Shown here: in pieces, positions 1 through 9,222 of the stretch
How positions within the stretch are numbered: position 1 is the stretch's first letter
How the letters are laid out: each line of letters starts with the position of its first letter
DNA from: Pseudomonas anatoliensis
Lineage (GTDB): Bacteria; Pseudomonadota; Gammaproteobacteria; Pseudomonadales; Pseudomonadaceae
Assembly (NCBI RefSeq): GCF_017976235.1
Contig: NZ_JACVHC010000002.1
Span: forward strand, 248,001 to 312,000
Length of the DNA: 64,000 bases
Direction of reading: 5' to 3'
Made by a program: the position numbers and the translations under genes
Notes under the pieces: model-generated
What the model saw: the letters and a program-made list of their open reading frames with translations, nothing else
Told to the model about the DNA's origin: nothing
Databases searched by the model: none

Positions 1-1104
<1,104 letters not shown>

Positions 1105-1126
1105 GCCAGCCTTACCCCTGTAACGC

Positions 1127-1162
1127 AAAAACCCCGCTGGCGAAAGTCAGCGGGGTTTTTTA
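1127..1162 (+). terminator. Rho-independent terminator of groEL
   Basis: A 13-bp stem (arms 1127-1139 and 1148-1160, core ACCCCGCTG/CAGCGGGGT) with a short GCGAAAGT loop is followed by a T run. It lies 23 bases after the groEL stop. Confidence 0.93.
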
Positions 1163-1182
1163 TTGCCTTCTAAAAGATCAAC

Positions 1183-1263
1183 GTCAAAAGATCGCAGCCT
1201 TCGGCAGCTCCTACACGTGATTCCTTACCCTGTAGGAGCTGCCGAAGGCTGCGATCTTTTGAT
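1183..1263. repeat. REPIN, GTAGGAGCTGCCG family
   Basis: Two inverted REP halves face each other: one ends in GCAGCTCCTACA and the other begins TGTAGGAGCTGCCGAAGGCT. They are separated by about 15 bases. This is the commonest dispersed repeat in the window. It fills the convergent gap between groEL and the PAP2 gene. Confidence 0.9.
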
Positions 1264-1269
1264 CTTTGT

Positions 1270-2013
1270 TCAGACGCTGACAGGTTGTGTGTTGATCACC
1301 GATTCAGTCTTCACCGCCGGGCGATACAGCACCCAGTAATACGATCCCAGACAAATCAGCCAGCAGAAAATCGCCGTCCACACGTTGTGCGAAAAGAAGT
1401 GCGCGCCCTGCATCATCCGGCTGATAGAGAACACCGAGCCCAGCGCAAAGGCAAAGATAAACGCCTGTCGCGCCAGACGCGGACGCCGATCACGCAACAC
1501 GAAGAACAACGCAAACAGGGTGAACCCCGTCGCCGCATGACCGCCCGGCCAGCAACGCCCGGGTTTATCGGTCGGCGGGCGATGATCCATCAATTTGCTG
1601 TAGGTTTCATGGCCGCCGAACTGCTCCAGGCTCCAGGGGCATTGCACAGCGGTCACTGCTTTGACCGGCGTCACGAACGAAGTCGCCAGCCCAAGGGACA
1701 GCACCAGACAGCCCAACTCGCGCTTGAACGGCTTGAGCCTGTCGATGAAGAACGCGCCGAAGAAGCCGAAAATGGCGAACACCGAAAATGCGATCACTAC
1801 CTGCTTGGCGCGATCGTGCAGGATGTCTTCGAGGAAGTAGCTGTGCCGGCCGATGAAGTCGCCCGCGACCGGATCGTAGAACAGCCTGGCCAGATCCATG
1901 TCCAGATCGGTCAGTTCGAGCAGCACCAGCACCAGTGCAGCCAAGGCAGGAATGCCCAGGCACAGCCAGAAATTCAGAGGCCTTGAAACGGGACGGGCAG
2001 AGGTCGACACCAT
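1270..2013 (-). CDS. PAP2-family membrane phosphatase, predicted ColR target
   Basis: This 247-residue integral membrane protein has about five or six hydrophobic segments. PAP2 phosphatase motifs are visible: a PGGH block at residues 156-159 and SR at 198-199 with H205. The usual final Asp is replaced by His209 (SR-x5-H-x3-H), a variant I associate with the COG3907-type subfamily. Such enzymes remove phosphate from isoprenyl or lipid A phosphates, but the substrate here is not visible. The ATG is preceded by AAGGAA. The gene diverges from colR, and a ColR-box match 86 bp upstream of the start points towards it. I therefore infer an envelope-modification enzyme belonging to the ColRS response. 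Confidence 0.85.
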   Translation of the reverse strand: MVSTSARPVSRPLNFWLCLGIPALAALVLVLLELTDLDMDLARLFYDPVAGDFIGRHSYFLEDILHDRAKQVVIAFSVFAIFGFFGAFFIDRLKPFKRELGCLVLSLGLATSFVTPVKAVTAVQCPWSLEQFGGHETYSKLMDHRPPTDKPGRCWPGGHAATGFTLFALFFVLRDRRPRLARQAFIFAFALGSVFSISRMMQGAHFFSHNVWTAIFCWLICLGSYYWVLYRPAVKTESVINTQPVSV

Positions 2014-2098
2014 GGCAATTCCTTGGTCGGCAAGTATTTTGAGGGGCGTAATCGCGCGAAGTCTGCGCCCGCGTGCGTAGGTGATTTGTTAACCGAAA

Positions 2099-2114
2099 GT
2101 GAAAAAATCGTTGG
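2099..2114 (-). promoter_or_regulatory. Predicted ColR binding site upstream of the PAP2 gene
   Basis: Read on the minus strand, the 16-mer CCAACGATTTTTTCAC fits every position of the ColR consensus published for P. putida, as I recall it: YYNASNNYTTTTTCAC. It lies 86 bp before the PAP2 start and has the same orientation relative to its gene as the warA site. Confidence 0.7.
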
Positions 2115-2231
2115 CCGGCACAAACAACCGGTTTATCGATAAACATCCCGACACACGCCTAGCCCTGAGCCACACTTGGCCGTAAGCTGCGCGAGCCGTG
2201 ATGGCCGTAACTGTGTACGCAAGAGGTGCTC

Positions 2232-2915
2232 ATGCGAATTTTATTGGTCGAAGACAACCGCGACATCCTGGCCAATCTGGCCGATTACCTGGGGCTCAAA
2301 GGCTATACCGTCGATTGCGCCCAGGACGGTCTGTCGGGCCTGCATCTGGCGGCCACCGAGCATTACGACCTGATCGTGCTCGATATCATGCTGCCCGGTA
2401 TCGACGGCTACACCCTGTGCAAACGCCTGCGCGAGGATGCCCGCCGTGATACCCCGGTAATCATGCTCACCGCCCGCGATCAACTGGACGACCGTTTACA
2501 GGGCTTCAAGTCCGGCGCCGACGATTACCTGATCAAGCCCTTCGCATTGTCTGAACTTGCGGCGCGGATCGAAGCGGTCATGCGTCGGGCGCAGGGCGGC
2601 GGCCGGCGTGCCTTGCAGGTCGCCGATCTGAGCTACGACCTCGACACTCTGGAAGTGACCCGCGAAGGCAAGCTGCTCAAGCTCAACCCGGTCGGCCTCA
2701 AACTGCTGGCGGTATTGATGCAGAAGAGCCCGCACGTACTGCGACGGGAAATTCTCGAGGAAGCGCTGTGGGGCGATGACTGCCCGGACAGCGACAGCCT
2801 GCGCAGCCACGTTCACCAATTGCGTCAGGTGATCGACAAACCGTTTGCCAAACCTTTGCTGCACACCGTGCACGGCGTCGGTTATCGCTTGGCCGAGGGG
2901 CGTGATGGAGTTTAA
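2232..2915 (+). CDS. colR: Response regulator ColR (OmpR/PhoB family)
   Basis: This is a 227-residue two-component regulator. It has an N-terminal receiver domain with phospho-acceptor Asp51 (IVLDIMLPG), a conserved Lys in LIKPFALSE, and a C-terminal winged helix ending HTVHGVGYRLAEG. An in-frame GTG lies two codons earlier. The ATG at 2232 is chosen because AAGAGG at 2221-2226 sits five bases before it and MRILLVEDN is the usual start. In P. putida and P. aeruginosa ColRS protects the envelope against excess zinc, iron and other metals and against phenol or polymyxin. The gene overlaps colS by 11 bp and lies next to warAB as in other pseudomonads. Confidence 0.95.
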   Translation: MRILLVEDNRDILANLADYLGLKGYTVDCAQDGLSGLHLAATEHYDLIVLDIMLPGIDGYTLCKRLREDARRDTPVIMLTARDQLDDRLQGFKSGADDYLIKPFALSELAARIEAVMRRAQGGGRRALQVADLSYDLDTLEVTREGKLLKLNPVGLKLLAVLMQKSPHVLRREILEEALWGDDCPDSDSLRSHVHQLRQVIDKPFAKPLLHTVHGVGYRLAEGRDGV

Positions 2916-4188
2916 GCAAAGCCTTTCCCAACGGATCATCATCGCCTTTGCGCTGATGAGCGCACTGGTTGCCGGCGCTTTCGCCATGGGCATTGTCGCG
3001 ACGGTGCATCTGGTCGAGGAAAAACTGATTTCGGCGGGGCTGGGCGGCGATCTGCAGCGCCTGTTGCTGATGGACAATGTCTCCGACTGGAGCCATCGCC
3101 CGGAGCCGGACCAGCTGTTCTATTTCAGTGGTGGCCCCGGCGACTTCGACTTGCCCAAGGATCTGCGTCATCTGGATGCGGGTTTCCATGAAGTCTTCCG
3201 CGAGCAGCTGTCGTACCACGCCATGGTCGAAGTTGTGGATGGCCGGCGGTATGTGCTGCTGCAGGATCAAAGCGATTTCGAAGAACGTGAGCGTGTGCTG
3301 TTTGCCGTGGTGCTGGTGGGCTTCGTGCTCAGCCTGGCGCTGGCGGTATTCCTCGGCTGGGTGCTCGCGCGCAAGGTAATGGCGCCAGTGGTGCGCCTTG
3401 CACGCCAAGTTCGCCATCGCGATCAATTGCTGGGTTTGGCGCCGCCGCTGGCGCCGGACTACGCGGCTGATGAAGTCGGTGAACTGGCGGTGGCATTCGA
3501 TGCCACGCTGGGGCGTTTGCGCCAGGCTCTGACCCGCGAACGACTGTTCACCAGTGACGTCAGCCACGAGTTGCGCACGCCGTTGATGGTGCTGGCGAGC
3601 TCCTGCGAACTGCTGTTGGAAAACCCGGGAATCGACCAGCGCGGCCGTTCCCAGGTCGAGCGCATTGCCCGCGCCAGCGAGGAAATGCGCGAGTTGGTGC
3701 AGACCTTCCTGATGCTCGCCCGCGCACAAAATGAAGAAGCCGGGGCGGCACCGCAGCAAAACCTGACGCAAGTGGCAGAAAGTCTGGTGTGCCTGTGGCG
3801 CGAGCCGATTGAGCGCAAGGGACTGACCCTCACCCTCGAACCCGGTAACCCTGCGGATACCCGCTATAACGCAACCCTGCTGAACGCCGTGATGGGTAAC
3901 TTGCTGCGCAACGCATTGCATTACACGGAGCAGGGTTTCATCCGCCTGACGCTCACCGCCAACGGATTTGTCGTCGAAGACTCCGGCGTCGGCATCCCTG
4001 AAGAAAAACGCGAGGCCATGTTCGAGCCTTTCGTGCGGGGCAGCGAGAAGCGCGGGGAGGGGCTGGGGCTGGGTTTGTCATTGGTACAACGCATCTGCGA
4101 AAACCAGGGCTGGACTGTCAGCCTGAGCACGATGGAACCCAATGGCTGCCGCTTTGAGGTAGATCTTGGCCATTTCGGACGCAAATAG
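2905..4188 (+). CDS. colS: Sensor histidine kinase ColS
   Basis: This 427-residue inner-membrane kinase has a first membrane helix at about 11-35, a periplasmic loop to about 130, a second helix at about 131-155 and then HAMP. The phospho-acceptor is His221 in DVSHELRTP, and the N, G1 and G2 ATP-binding boxes follow (NLLRNALHY, DSGVGIP, GLGLGLSLV). With the ATG at 2905, residues 126-129 read EERE. That matches in sequence and numbering the periplasmic ExxE motif reported to sense zinc and ferric iron in P. putida ColS. A longer in-frame reading begins at 2845 but would overlap colR by 71 bp. The start at 2905 has GAGGGG just upstream. Confidence 0.94.
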   Translation: MEFKQSLSQRIIIAFALMSALVAGAFAMGIVATVHLVEEKLISAGLGGDLQRLLLMDNVSDWSHRPEPDQLFYFSGGPGDFDLPKDLRHLDAGFHEVFREQLSYHAMVEVVDGRRYVLLQDQSDFEERERVLFAVVLVGFVLSLALAVFLGWVLARKVMAPVVRLARQVRHRDQLLGLAPPLAPDYAADEVGELAVAFDATLGRLRQALTRERLFTSDVSHELRTPLMVLASSCELLLENPGIDQRGRSQVERIARASEEMRELVQTFLMLARAQNEEAGAAPQQNLTQVAESLVCLWREPIERKGLTLTLEPGNPADTRYNATLLNAVMGNLLRNALHYTEQGFIRLTLTANGFVVEDSGVGIPEEKREAMFEPFVRGSEKRGEGLGLGLSLVQRICENQGWTVSLSTMEPNGCRFEVDLGHFGRK

Positions 4189-4255
4189 TGGCTTCAGGCT
4201 ACTCCCGCCAACCTGTCTAAATCCTGTATAACGTTGTAATAATTTGTCGGTTTAC

Positions 4256-4271
4256 CTGACATTTTTTTCAC
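4256..4271 (+). promoter_or_regulatory. Predicted ColR binding site upstream of warA
   Basis: CTGACATTTTTTTCAC fits all defined positions of the recalled ColR consensus YYNASNNYTTTTTCAC. It lies 69 bp before the warA start, in the 152-bp gap after colS, so warAB may have its own ColR-driven promoter as well as read-through. Confidence 0.75.
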
Positions 4272-4340
4272 ATTTGGATGACCTGACGCTGACACACCGC
4301 TCCTTAAGGTGGTGCCATCAGTAATTCAGGAGTCCTGGTG

Positions 4341-5009
4341 ATGACCGGCCCGATCAAGCTCGATTTTTCCGAAAAGTACGACGATCAACACGCTAAGAAA
4401 TATCTGCGCAAACATAAAGAAAGCCTCGGACGTCGTCTTTCCCATCTACGCGACGAGCAGTTGGCGCGCAAGGCTCTGACCCTGGCCGGCGAACCTGGCC
4501 TTGTGCTGGATTTGCCTTGCGGTGCCGGACGCTTCTGGCCGTTGCTGGCGGAAAAGCCCAATCGGGTGATTATCGGTGCGGACAACTCCGAATCGATGAT
4601 CAAGACCGCATTGGAAGGACAACCGGCAGATGTGGTGAAACGGGTGCAACCTTTGCACACCTCCGCTTTCGATATTGCTCTGCCAGATAACGCCGTCGAC
4701 AGCATTTTCTGCATGCGCTTGCTCCATCACGTCGGAGAAGCCGAGCACCGTCTGGCGATTTTGCGCGAGTTCGAGCGCGTAACCCGTGACAGCGTGATTG
4801 TTTCGCTGTGGGTCGACGGCAATTTCAAGGCATGGAAACGCAAGCGTGCGGAGAAGGATCGTCCCAACCGTGACTACCAGAATCGCTTTTTGATTCCGGC
4901 GGCTACGGTCGAAAAAGAATTTGAAACGGCGGGTTTCCGTATTCAGGAACAACTCGACTTTATTCCGCTCTATGCGATGTGGCGAGTTTACGTATTACGC
5001 AAGAGGTAA
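4341..5009 (+). CDS. warA: SAM-dependent methyltransferase WarA
   Basis: This 222-residue class I methyltransferase carries the SAM-binding motif I VLDLPCGAGR at residues 55-64, followed by an acidic residue after the next strand (GADNS) and a LLHHVG segment. The ATG at 4341 follows AGGAG by eight bases. A GTG one codon upstream is possible. The gene follows colRS and sits 3 bp before warB, the arrangement known from P. putida and P. aeruginosa (PA4379). In P. aeruginosa WarA is described as a methyltransferase that works with WarB in lipopolysaccharide modification. The substrate cannot be read from the sequence. Confidence 0.9.
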   Translation: MTGPIKLDFSEKYDDQHAKKYLRKHKESLGRRLSHLRDEQLARKALTLAGEPGLVLDLPCGAGRFWPLLAEKPNRVIIGADNSESMIKTALEGQPADVVKRVQPLHTSAFDIALPDNAVDSIFCMRLLHHVGEAEHRLAILREFERVTRDSVIVSLWVDGNFKAWKRKRAEKDRPNRDYQNRFLIPAATVEKEFETAGFRIQEQLDFIPLYAMWRVYVLRKR

Positions 5010-5012
5010 AGG

Positions 5013-5729
5013 ATGGCAGTGCAAATGGCAGCAGAAGCGCAAGTGACTCCCCAGGATAGCTTCGACTACTACTGGAGTCAGCGCGGTGAGTGGGTCGAAG
5101 AACCCAATGTGCGCCGTGGCGGCGAAAGTGGTGTGCAACGCATTGTCGGTCGCGATGGCCAGTTGCTGTATGCCAAGCGCCAGACCGGACACATTTATCG
5201 CAGTTGGCTGCATCCGTTCGGACGTCCGACCGTATTGCGCGAGCTGGATGCCCTGACCGGTGTCAGCAAGCTTGGCGTGCGCGTACCGCAAATCGTTTTC
5301 TGTGGTGCCCAGCCTGATCCGCAGCACAAGTGGCGTGCTCTGCTGGTGACCAAGTCTCTGGACGGTTTCCAGGAACTGGAACACTGGCTGGCGTCTGCCG
5401 GTGGTCGCGATCAGTGCGGCGACGCAGTCTATGAGCGTGTGCTCAAGGATCTGGCCGAAAACCTGGCGCGTATGCACAAGGGCCGCTGGCAGCACAGCTG
5501 CATCTACATCAAACACGTTTTTGTACGGGTGACGGGCGAAGGCGAGTCGGCCACCGTTGAGGTGGCGTTGATCGATCTGGAGAAATGCCGCCAGCGTCTG
5601 ACCGCTTATCGCGCAGCCTCCCACGACATGAAGCAATTGCGTCGCCATTCGTCGTTCCGCGATGCCGACTGGAAGAAACTCGTCTACTTTTACGAGACGG
5701 CGTTTGGCAGCGCTATCAAAGGTTTATAG
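5013..5729 (+). CDS. warB: Lipopolysaccharide kinase-fold protein WarB/InaA
   Basis: This 238-residue protein belongs to the Kdo/WaaP lipopolysaccharide kinase group. Residues 161-168 (HSCIYIKH) occupy the place of the WaaP catalytic HRDxYxxH loop, but the Arg-Asp pair is replaced. ALIDLEK at 185-191 corresponds to the metal-binding IDxxK segment. The substituted catalytic loop means sugar-kinase activity cannot be assumed. An AAAGG ribosome site lies only a few bases from the ATG, and a second in-frame ATG occurs at codon 5. It is the last recognised member of colRS-warAB and equals PA4378 (inaA) by position. Confidence 0.9.
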   Translation: MAVQMAAEAQVTPQDSFDYYWSQRGEWVEEPNVRRGGESGVQRIVGRDGQLLYAKRQTGHIYRSWLHPFGRPTVLRELDALTGVSKLGVRVPQIVFCGAQPDPQHKWRALLVTKSLDGFQELEHWLASAGGRDQCGDAVYERVLKDLAENLARMHKGRWQHSCIYIKHVFVRVTGEGESATVEVALIDLEKCRQRLTAYRAASHDMKQLRRHSSFRDADWKKLVYFYETAFGSAIKGL

Positions 5730-5731
5730 CG

Positions 5732-5959
5732 ATGAAACTCGAAATTGCACGAGGTTTGTTTTTGGTAGGAGCCTTGGCAGTTGCTTCACTGGCGGTGGCT
5801 GCCTGGGAGCAGCCGCGCATGCAGGTCCTCGGCGCATCCACGACGGATGCGCATTGTGCAGTACCACGGGTGGCGAAAGCCTCCGTGGCAACTCAACCCG
5901 ATCATGATTTGTTGTTGTTCATGTTCGGACTTACTCAAGGCATGAGGCCACAGAGTTGA
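5732..5959 (+). CDS. Small membrane or exported protein of unknown function
   Basis: This 75-residue protein starts two bases after the warB stop, so it is probably translated by coupling to warB. Residues 1-24 form a signal-like hydrophobic helix (KLEIARGLFLVGALAVASLAV). The rest is polar with one Cys and no recognised domain. The frame is open further upstream inside warB, but the ATG at 5732 gives the signal-like N-terminus. A terminator follows the stop closely, which makes it the natural last gene of the colRS-warAB unit. I do not recognise the family. Confidence 0.65.
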   Translation: MKLEIARGLFLVGALAVASLAVAAWEQPRMQVLGASTTDAHCAVPRVAKASVATQPDHDLLLFMFGLTQGMRPQS

Positions 5960-5977
5960 ACCGATTGAAGCCAAAAT

Positions 5978-6009
5978 AAAAGGCCTCGCAGATGCGAGGC
6001 CTTTTTTTT
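5978..6009 (+). terminator. Rho-independent terminator after colRS-warAB
   Basis: Arms AAAGGCCTCGCA and TGCGAGGCCTTT, separated by two bases, are followed by eight Ts. It lies about 20 bp after the small membrane-protein gene. Confidence 0.93.
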
Positions 6010-6021
6010 GGATGCAAATCC

Positions 6022-6111
6022 CCCTGTAGGAGCTGCCGAAGGCTGCGATCTTTTGATCTTGATTCTAAAAACAAGATCAAAAGATCGCAGCCTTCGGCAG
6101 CTCCTACAGGG
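6022..6111. repeat. REPIN, GTAGGAGCTGCCG family
   Basis: Two near-perfect inverted halves (CCCTGTAGGAGCTGCCGAAG and its complement) flank a short loop containing TTGATTCTAAAAACAA. It lies in the convergent gap between the war operon and mexW. Confidence 0.92.
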
Positions 6112-6184
6112 TCAGGGTCAGGGTCAGAGTCAGGTCCGAGTTAGAGTCAGGTCAGAGTCAGGTCCGAGTCAGGGTCAGGTCAAG
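6109..6184. repeat. Degenerate GTCAGG tandem repeat running into the mexW stop codon
   Basis: About twelve copies of a 5-7-bp unit (GTCAGG, GTCAGA, GTCCGA) abut the outer end of the REPIN. A longer unit GTCAGAGTCAGGTCCGAGT occurs twice. The array continues to the mexW stop codon at 6180-6182 on the minus strand. Confidence 0.85.
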
Positions 6185-9100
6185 GTTTGGTATCGGCTTT
6201 CGCCAGCAGGGTGTAGATGCAGGGCAAAACGAACAGCGTAAACAACGTCCCGATCGACATCCCCGTCGCAATTACCATCCCGATATCAAACCGGCTGACC
6301 GCCCCCGCGCCGGTCGCCAGAATCAGCGGCACCATGCCGAACACCATCGCTGCCGTGGTCATCAATACCGGGCGTAGCCGAATCGCTGCGGCCTCTTCGA
6401 CCGCTTCACGCGCCGACAGGCCCTTGTCCTTGCGTAACTGGTTGGCGAACTCGACGATCAGGATGCCGTGCTTGCTGATCAGCCCGATCAACGTCACCAA
6501 GCCGACCTGGGTATAGATGTTCATGCTCGACCAGCCGAGGAACAGCGGGATCAGCGCACCGCAGATCGACAGCGGCACCGTCACCAGAATCACCAAGGGA
6601 TCACGGAAACTTTCGAACTGCGCCGCCAGTACCAGGAAAATGATCGCCAGTGCTAGCGCGAACGTCACCCACAAGGCACTGCCTTCCTGCACGAATTGCC
6701 TGGATGCGCCGCCATAGTCGAACGCGAATCCGGCCGGCGCCTCTTCCCGGGCGATCTGCAAAACGGTGTCGATCGCTTCGCCCATGCTCACCAGCGGGAA
6801 ACCAGAGATTTTCGCCGCGTTGAGCTGTTGGAACTGGTTGAGTTGACGCGGTCGTGCGCGGTCGCTGACCTTGATCAGCGTCGACAGCGGCAGCAACTCG
6901 CCCTGGGTATTTTTCACGTAGTAGTTGTTCAGCCAGTCCGGGTTGTCACGGAAGGGGCGTTCGACCTGGGCGATGACCTTGTAGCTGCGCCCTTCGATGG
7001 TGAAGCGGTTGATTTCCGCCTCCCCGAGCAACGTCGCCAGAGTGCCGCCCAGATCCTGCATCGACACGCCCATCTGCGCCGCTTTGGCGCGGTCGATGTC
7101 GACCACCACTTCCGGTTTGTCGAATGCCAGATCGAGGTCGACGAAGGCAAACTTGCCTGACTCCATGGCGCGTTTCTTGATCCGGTCGGCCACTTGCAGC
7201 AGCAGTTCGTAGTCGTTGGCCGTGTTGATCACAAACTCGAATGGCAAGCCTTCACCTGTGCCGGGCAGGGAGGGCAGGTTGAAGCCGAAAATCTGCAAGC
7301 CCGGAATGTTCTGCAGTTTGCCTTGCACCTCGGGCAGGATCTCCATCTGGGTGCGGCTGCGCTCGTTCCAAGGCTTGAGCAGGAACCCGCCAATGCCCGC
7401 CTGTACGCCGTTGTAGCCGTTGATCTGGAACGAGGAGTAGTACTCCGGAAACTCCTTGAAGATCTTGATGAATTCGTCGGTGTAGGTGCTCAGGTAATCG
7501 AGGTTGGTTGGCTGCGGGGCGGTGGCCATCATGAAAATGATGCCCTGATCTTCGTCCGGCGCCAGTTCCGATTTGGTGAACTTGAGGAACACCGGGATCA
7601 GGCACAGCACAATCAAGGCGAACACCAGCACCACCGGGCGTGTGTTCAACGTGCCGTGCAGCGTGCTCTGGTAGCGGCGCTTGAGGCTGTCGAAGACGCG
7701 ATCGAGCCGATGCGCCAGGCCTGTGGGGTTTTCCTCGTGGCGCAGCAAAAAGGCACACATCATCGGTGACAGGGTCAGGGCGACGACGCCGGAAATCACC
7801 ACGGCGCCGGCCAGGGTTAGCGCGAACTCCTTGAACAGCGCCCCGGTCAGCCCGGTGAGGAAACCGATTGGCGCATAAACCGCCGCCAGGGTGATGGTCA
7901 TCGACACCACCGGCATGGCGATTTCACGCGCGCCCTCAAGCGCTGCATCAAACGGGGTTTTTCCTTCCTCGATATGCCGGTGGATGTTCTCCACCACGAC
8001 AATCGCATCGTCGACCACCAAGCCGATGGCCAGCACCATCGCCAACAGGGTCAGCAGGTTGATCGAGTAGCCCATCATCTGCATGAAGAACATCACGCCG
8101 ATCATCGACAGCGGAATGGTCACCACCGGGATTACCACCGAACGCAGTGCGCCGAGGAACAGGAACACCACGACGATGACAATCAGCACCGCCTCGAACA
8201 GGGTTTTCACCACTTCGTCGATGGAGGCCTGAATGAACAGCGTGGCGTCGTAGGCGATCTCGCTTTTGAGGTTCGGCGGCAACTGCGCCTCCAGCTCCGG
8301 CATGATCTTGCGCACTTCCTTGATCACATCCAGCGGGTTGGCTCCCGGCGTGGCCTTGATGCCGATATACACCGAGGGCGTACCACCGAACGAACTGATC
8401 GAGTCGTAGTTTTCCGCACCCATTTCGACCCGCGCGACATCGCTGAGCAGCACGCGGCTGTCACCACTGACCTTGAGCGGAATCGCCGCGAAGGCTTCGG
8501 CGGACTTCAATTCAGTGTTGGCATTGATGCTGGTGACCACGTACTGGCCTTTCACTTCGCCGGCGGCGGAGAGGAAGTTGTACTGGCGCACGGCGTTGGT
8601 CACGTCGCTGGCGCTGAGGCCGAAGCCGGCAAGCTTCACCGGATCAAGCCACAGGCGCATGGCGAACACCTGATTGCCGAGGATCTGCGCTTCGGCCATG
8701 CCCGGCAGGGTTGCCAGTTTTGGCTGGATCACCCGTGACAGGTAGTCGGTGATCTGCGGGTTGCTCAGGTCTTTGCTGAAAAAACTGATGTACATCAGCG
8801 CCGAGGCGTCGGCGGATTCCTTGCTCAGCACCGGGTCTTCGGCGTCTTGCGGCAGTTGGTTTTTGACTTCGTTGGCCTTGGCCAGCAACTCGGTGAACAG
8901 GCGGTCGGTATTGGAGCCGATGCGCGCGTAGATCGAAATCGTCGAGAAGTTCTGCCGACTGACCGAGGTCATGTAGTCGATGCCCTCGGCGCTGGCCAGG
9001 CTCTGCTGCATCGGCTGGGTGATGTAACCCTGAATGGTTTCGGCATTGGCCCCGGGGTAGGCGGTGGTCACCGTGATCAGGGCGTTTTCCATTTGCGGGT

Positions 9101-9209
9101 ACTGGCGCAGCGGCAGCTTGCTCCAGGCCTGGAAGCCCAGCAGCACAATCAGCAGGCTGACCACGGTGGCGAGCACCGGGCGGCGGATGAACGGGTCGGT
9201 AAAAGCCAT
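6180..9209 (-). CDS. mexW: RND efflux transporter, MexW type
   Basis: This 1009-residue inner-membrane proton/drug antiporter of the HAE1-RND family has the usual layout: TM1 at about 10-30, a large periplasmic loop, TM2-6, a second loop and TM8-12. The TM4 proton-relay Asp pair is visible in IGLVVDDAIVVVENI and the TM6-region signature in FKEFALTLAGAVVISGVVAL. The start at 9209 follows AAGGAATCCCC. A longer upstream frame would run into mexV. The gene lies 13 bp after mexV. No outer-membrane channel gene is present, as for MexVW of P. aeruginosa, which recruits OprM. MexW is assigned from position (PA4375 next to inaA) and family. Substrates are not visible. Confidence 0.88.
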   Translation of the reverse strand: MAFTDPFIRRPVLATVVSLLIVLLGFQAWSKLPLRQYPQMENALITVTTAYPGANAETIQGYITQPMQQSLASAEGIDYMTSVSRQNFSTISIYARIGSNTDRLFTELLAKANEVKNQLPQDAEDPVLSKESADASALMYISFFSKDLSNPQITDYLSRVIQPKLATLPGMAEAQILGNQVFAMRLWLDPVKLAGFGLSASDVTNAVRQYNFLSAAGEVKGQYVVTSINANTELKSAEAFAAIPLKVSGDSRVLLSDVARVEMGAENYDSISSFGGTPSVYIGIKATPGANPLDVIKEVRKIMPELEAQLPPNLKSEIAYDATLFIQASIDEVVKTLFEAVLIVIVVVFLFLGALRSVVIPVVTIPLSMIGVMFFMQMMGYSINLLTLLAMVLAIGLVVDDAIVVVENIHRHIEEGKTPFDAALEGAREIAMPVVSMTITLAAVYAPIGFLTGLTGALFKEFALTLAGAVVISGVVALTLSPMMCAFLLRHEENPTGLAHRLDRVFDSLKRRYQSTLHGTLNTRPVVLVFALIVLCLIPVFLKFTKSELAPDEDQGIIFMMATAPQPTNLDYLSTYTDEFIKIFKEFPEYYSSFQINGYNGVQAGIGGFLLKPWNERSRTQMEILPEVQGKLQNIPGLQIFGFNLPSLPGTGEGLPFEFVINTANDYELLLQVADRIKKRAMESGKFAFVDLDLAFDKPEVVVDIDRAKAAQMGVSMQDLGGTLATLLGEAEINRFTIEGRSYKVIAQVERPFRDNPDWLNNYYVKNTQGELLPLSTLIKVSDRARPRQLNQFQQLNAAKISGFPLVSMGEAIDTVLQIAREEAPAGFAFDYGGASRQFVQEGSALWVTFALALAIIFLVLAAQFESFRDPLVILVTVPLSICGALIPLFLGWSSMNIYTQVGLVTLIGLISKHGILIVEFANQLRKDKGLSAREAVEEAAAIRLRPVLMTTAAMVFGMVPLILATGAGAVSRFDIGMVIATGMSIGTLFTLFVLPCIYTLLAKADTKP

Positions 9210-9222
9210 GGGGATTCCTTGA

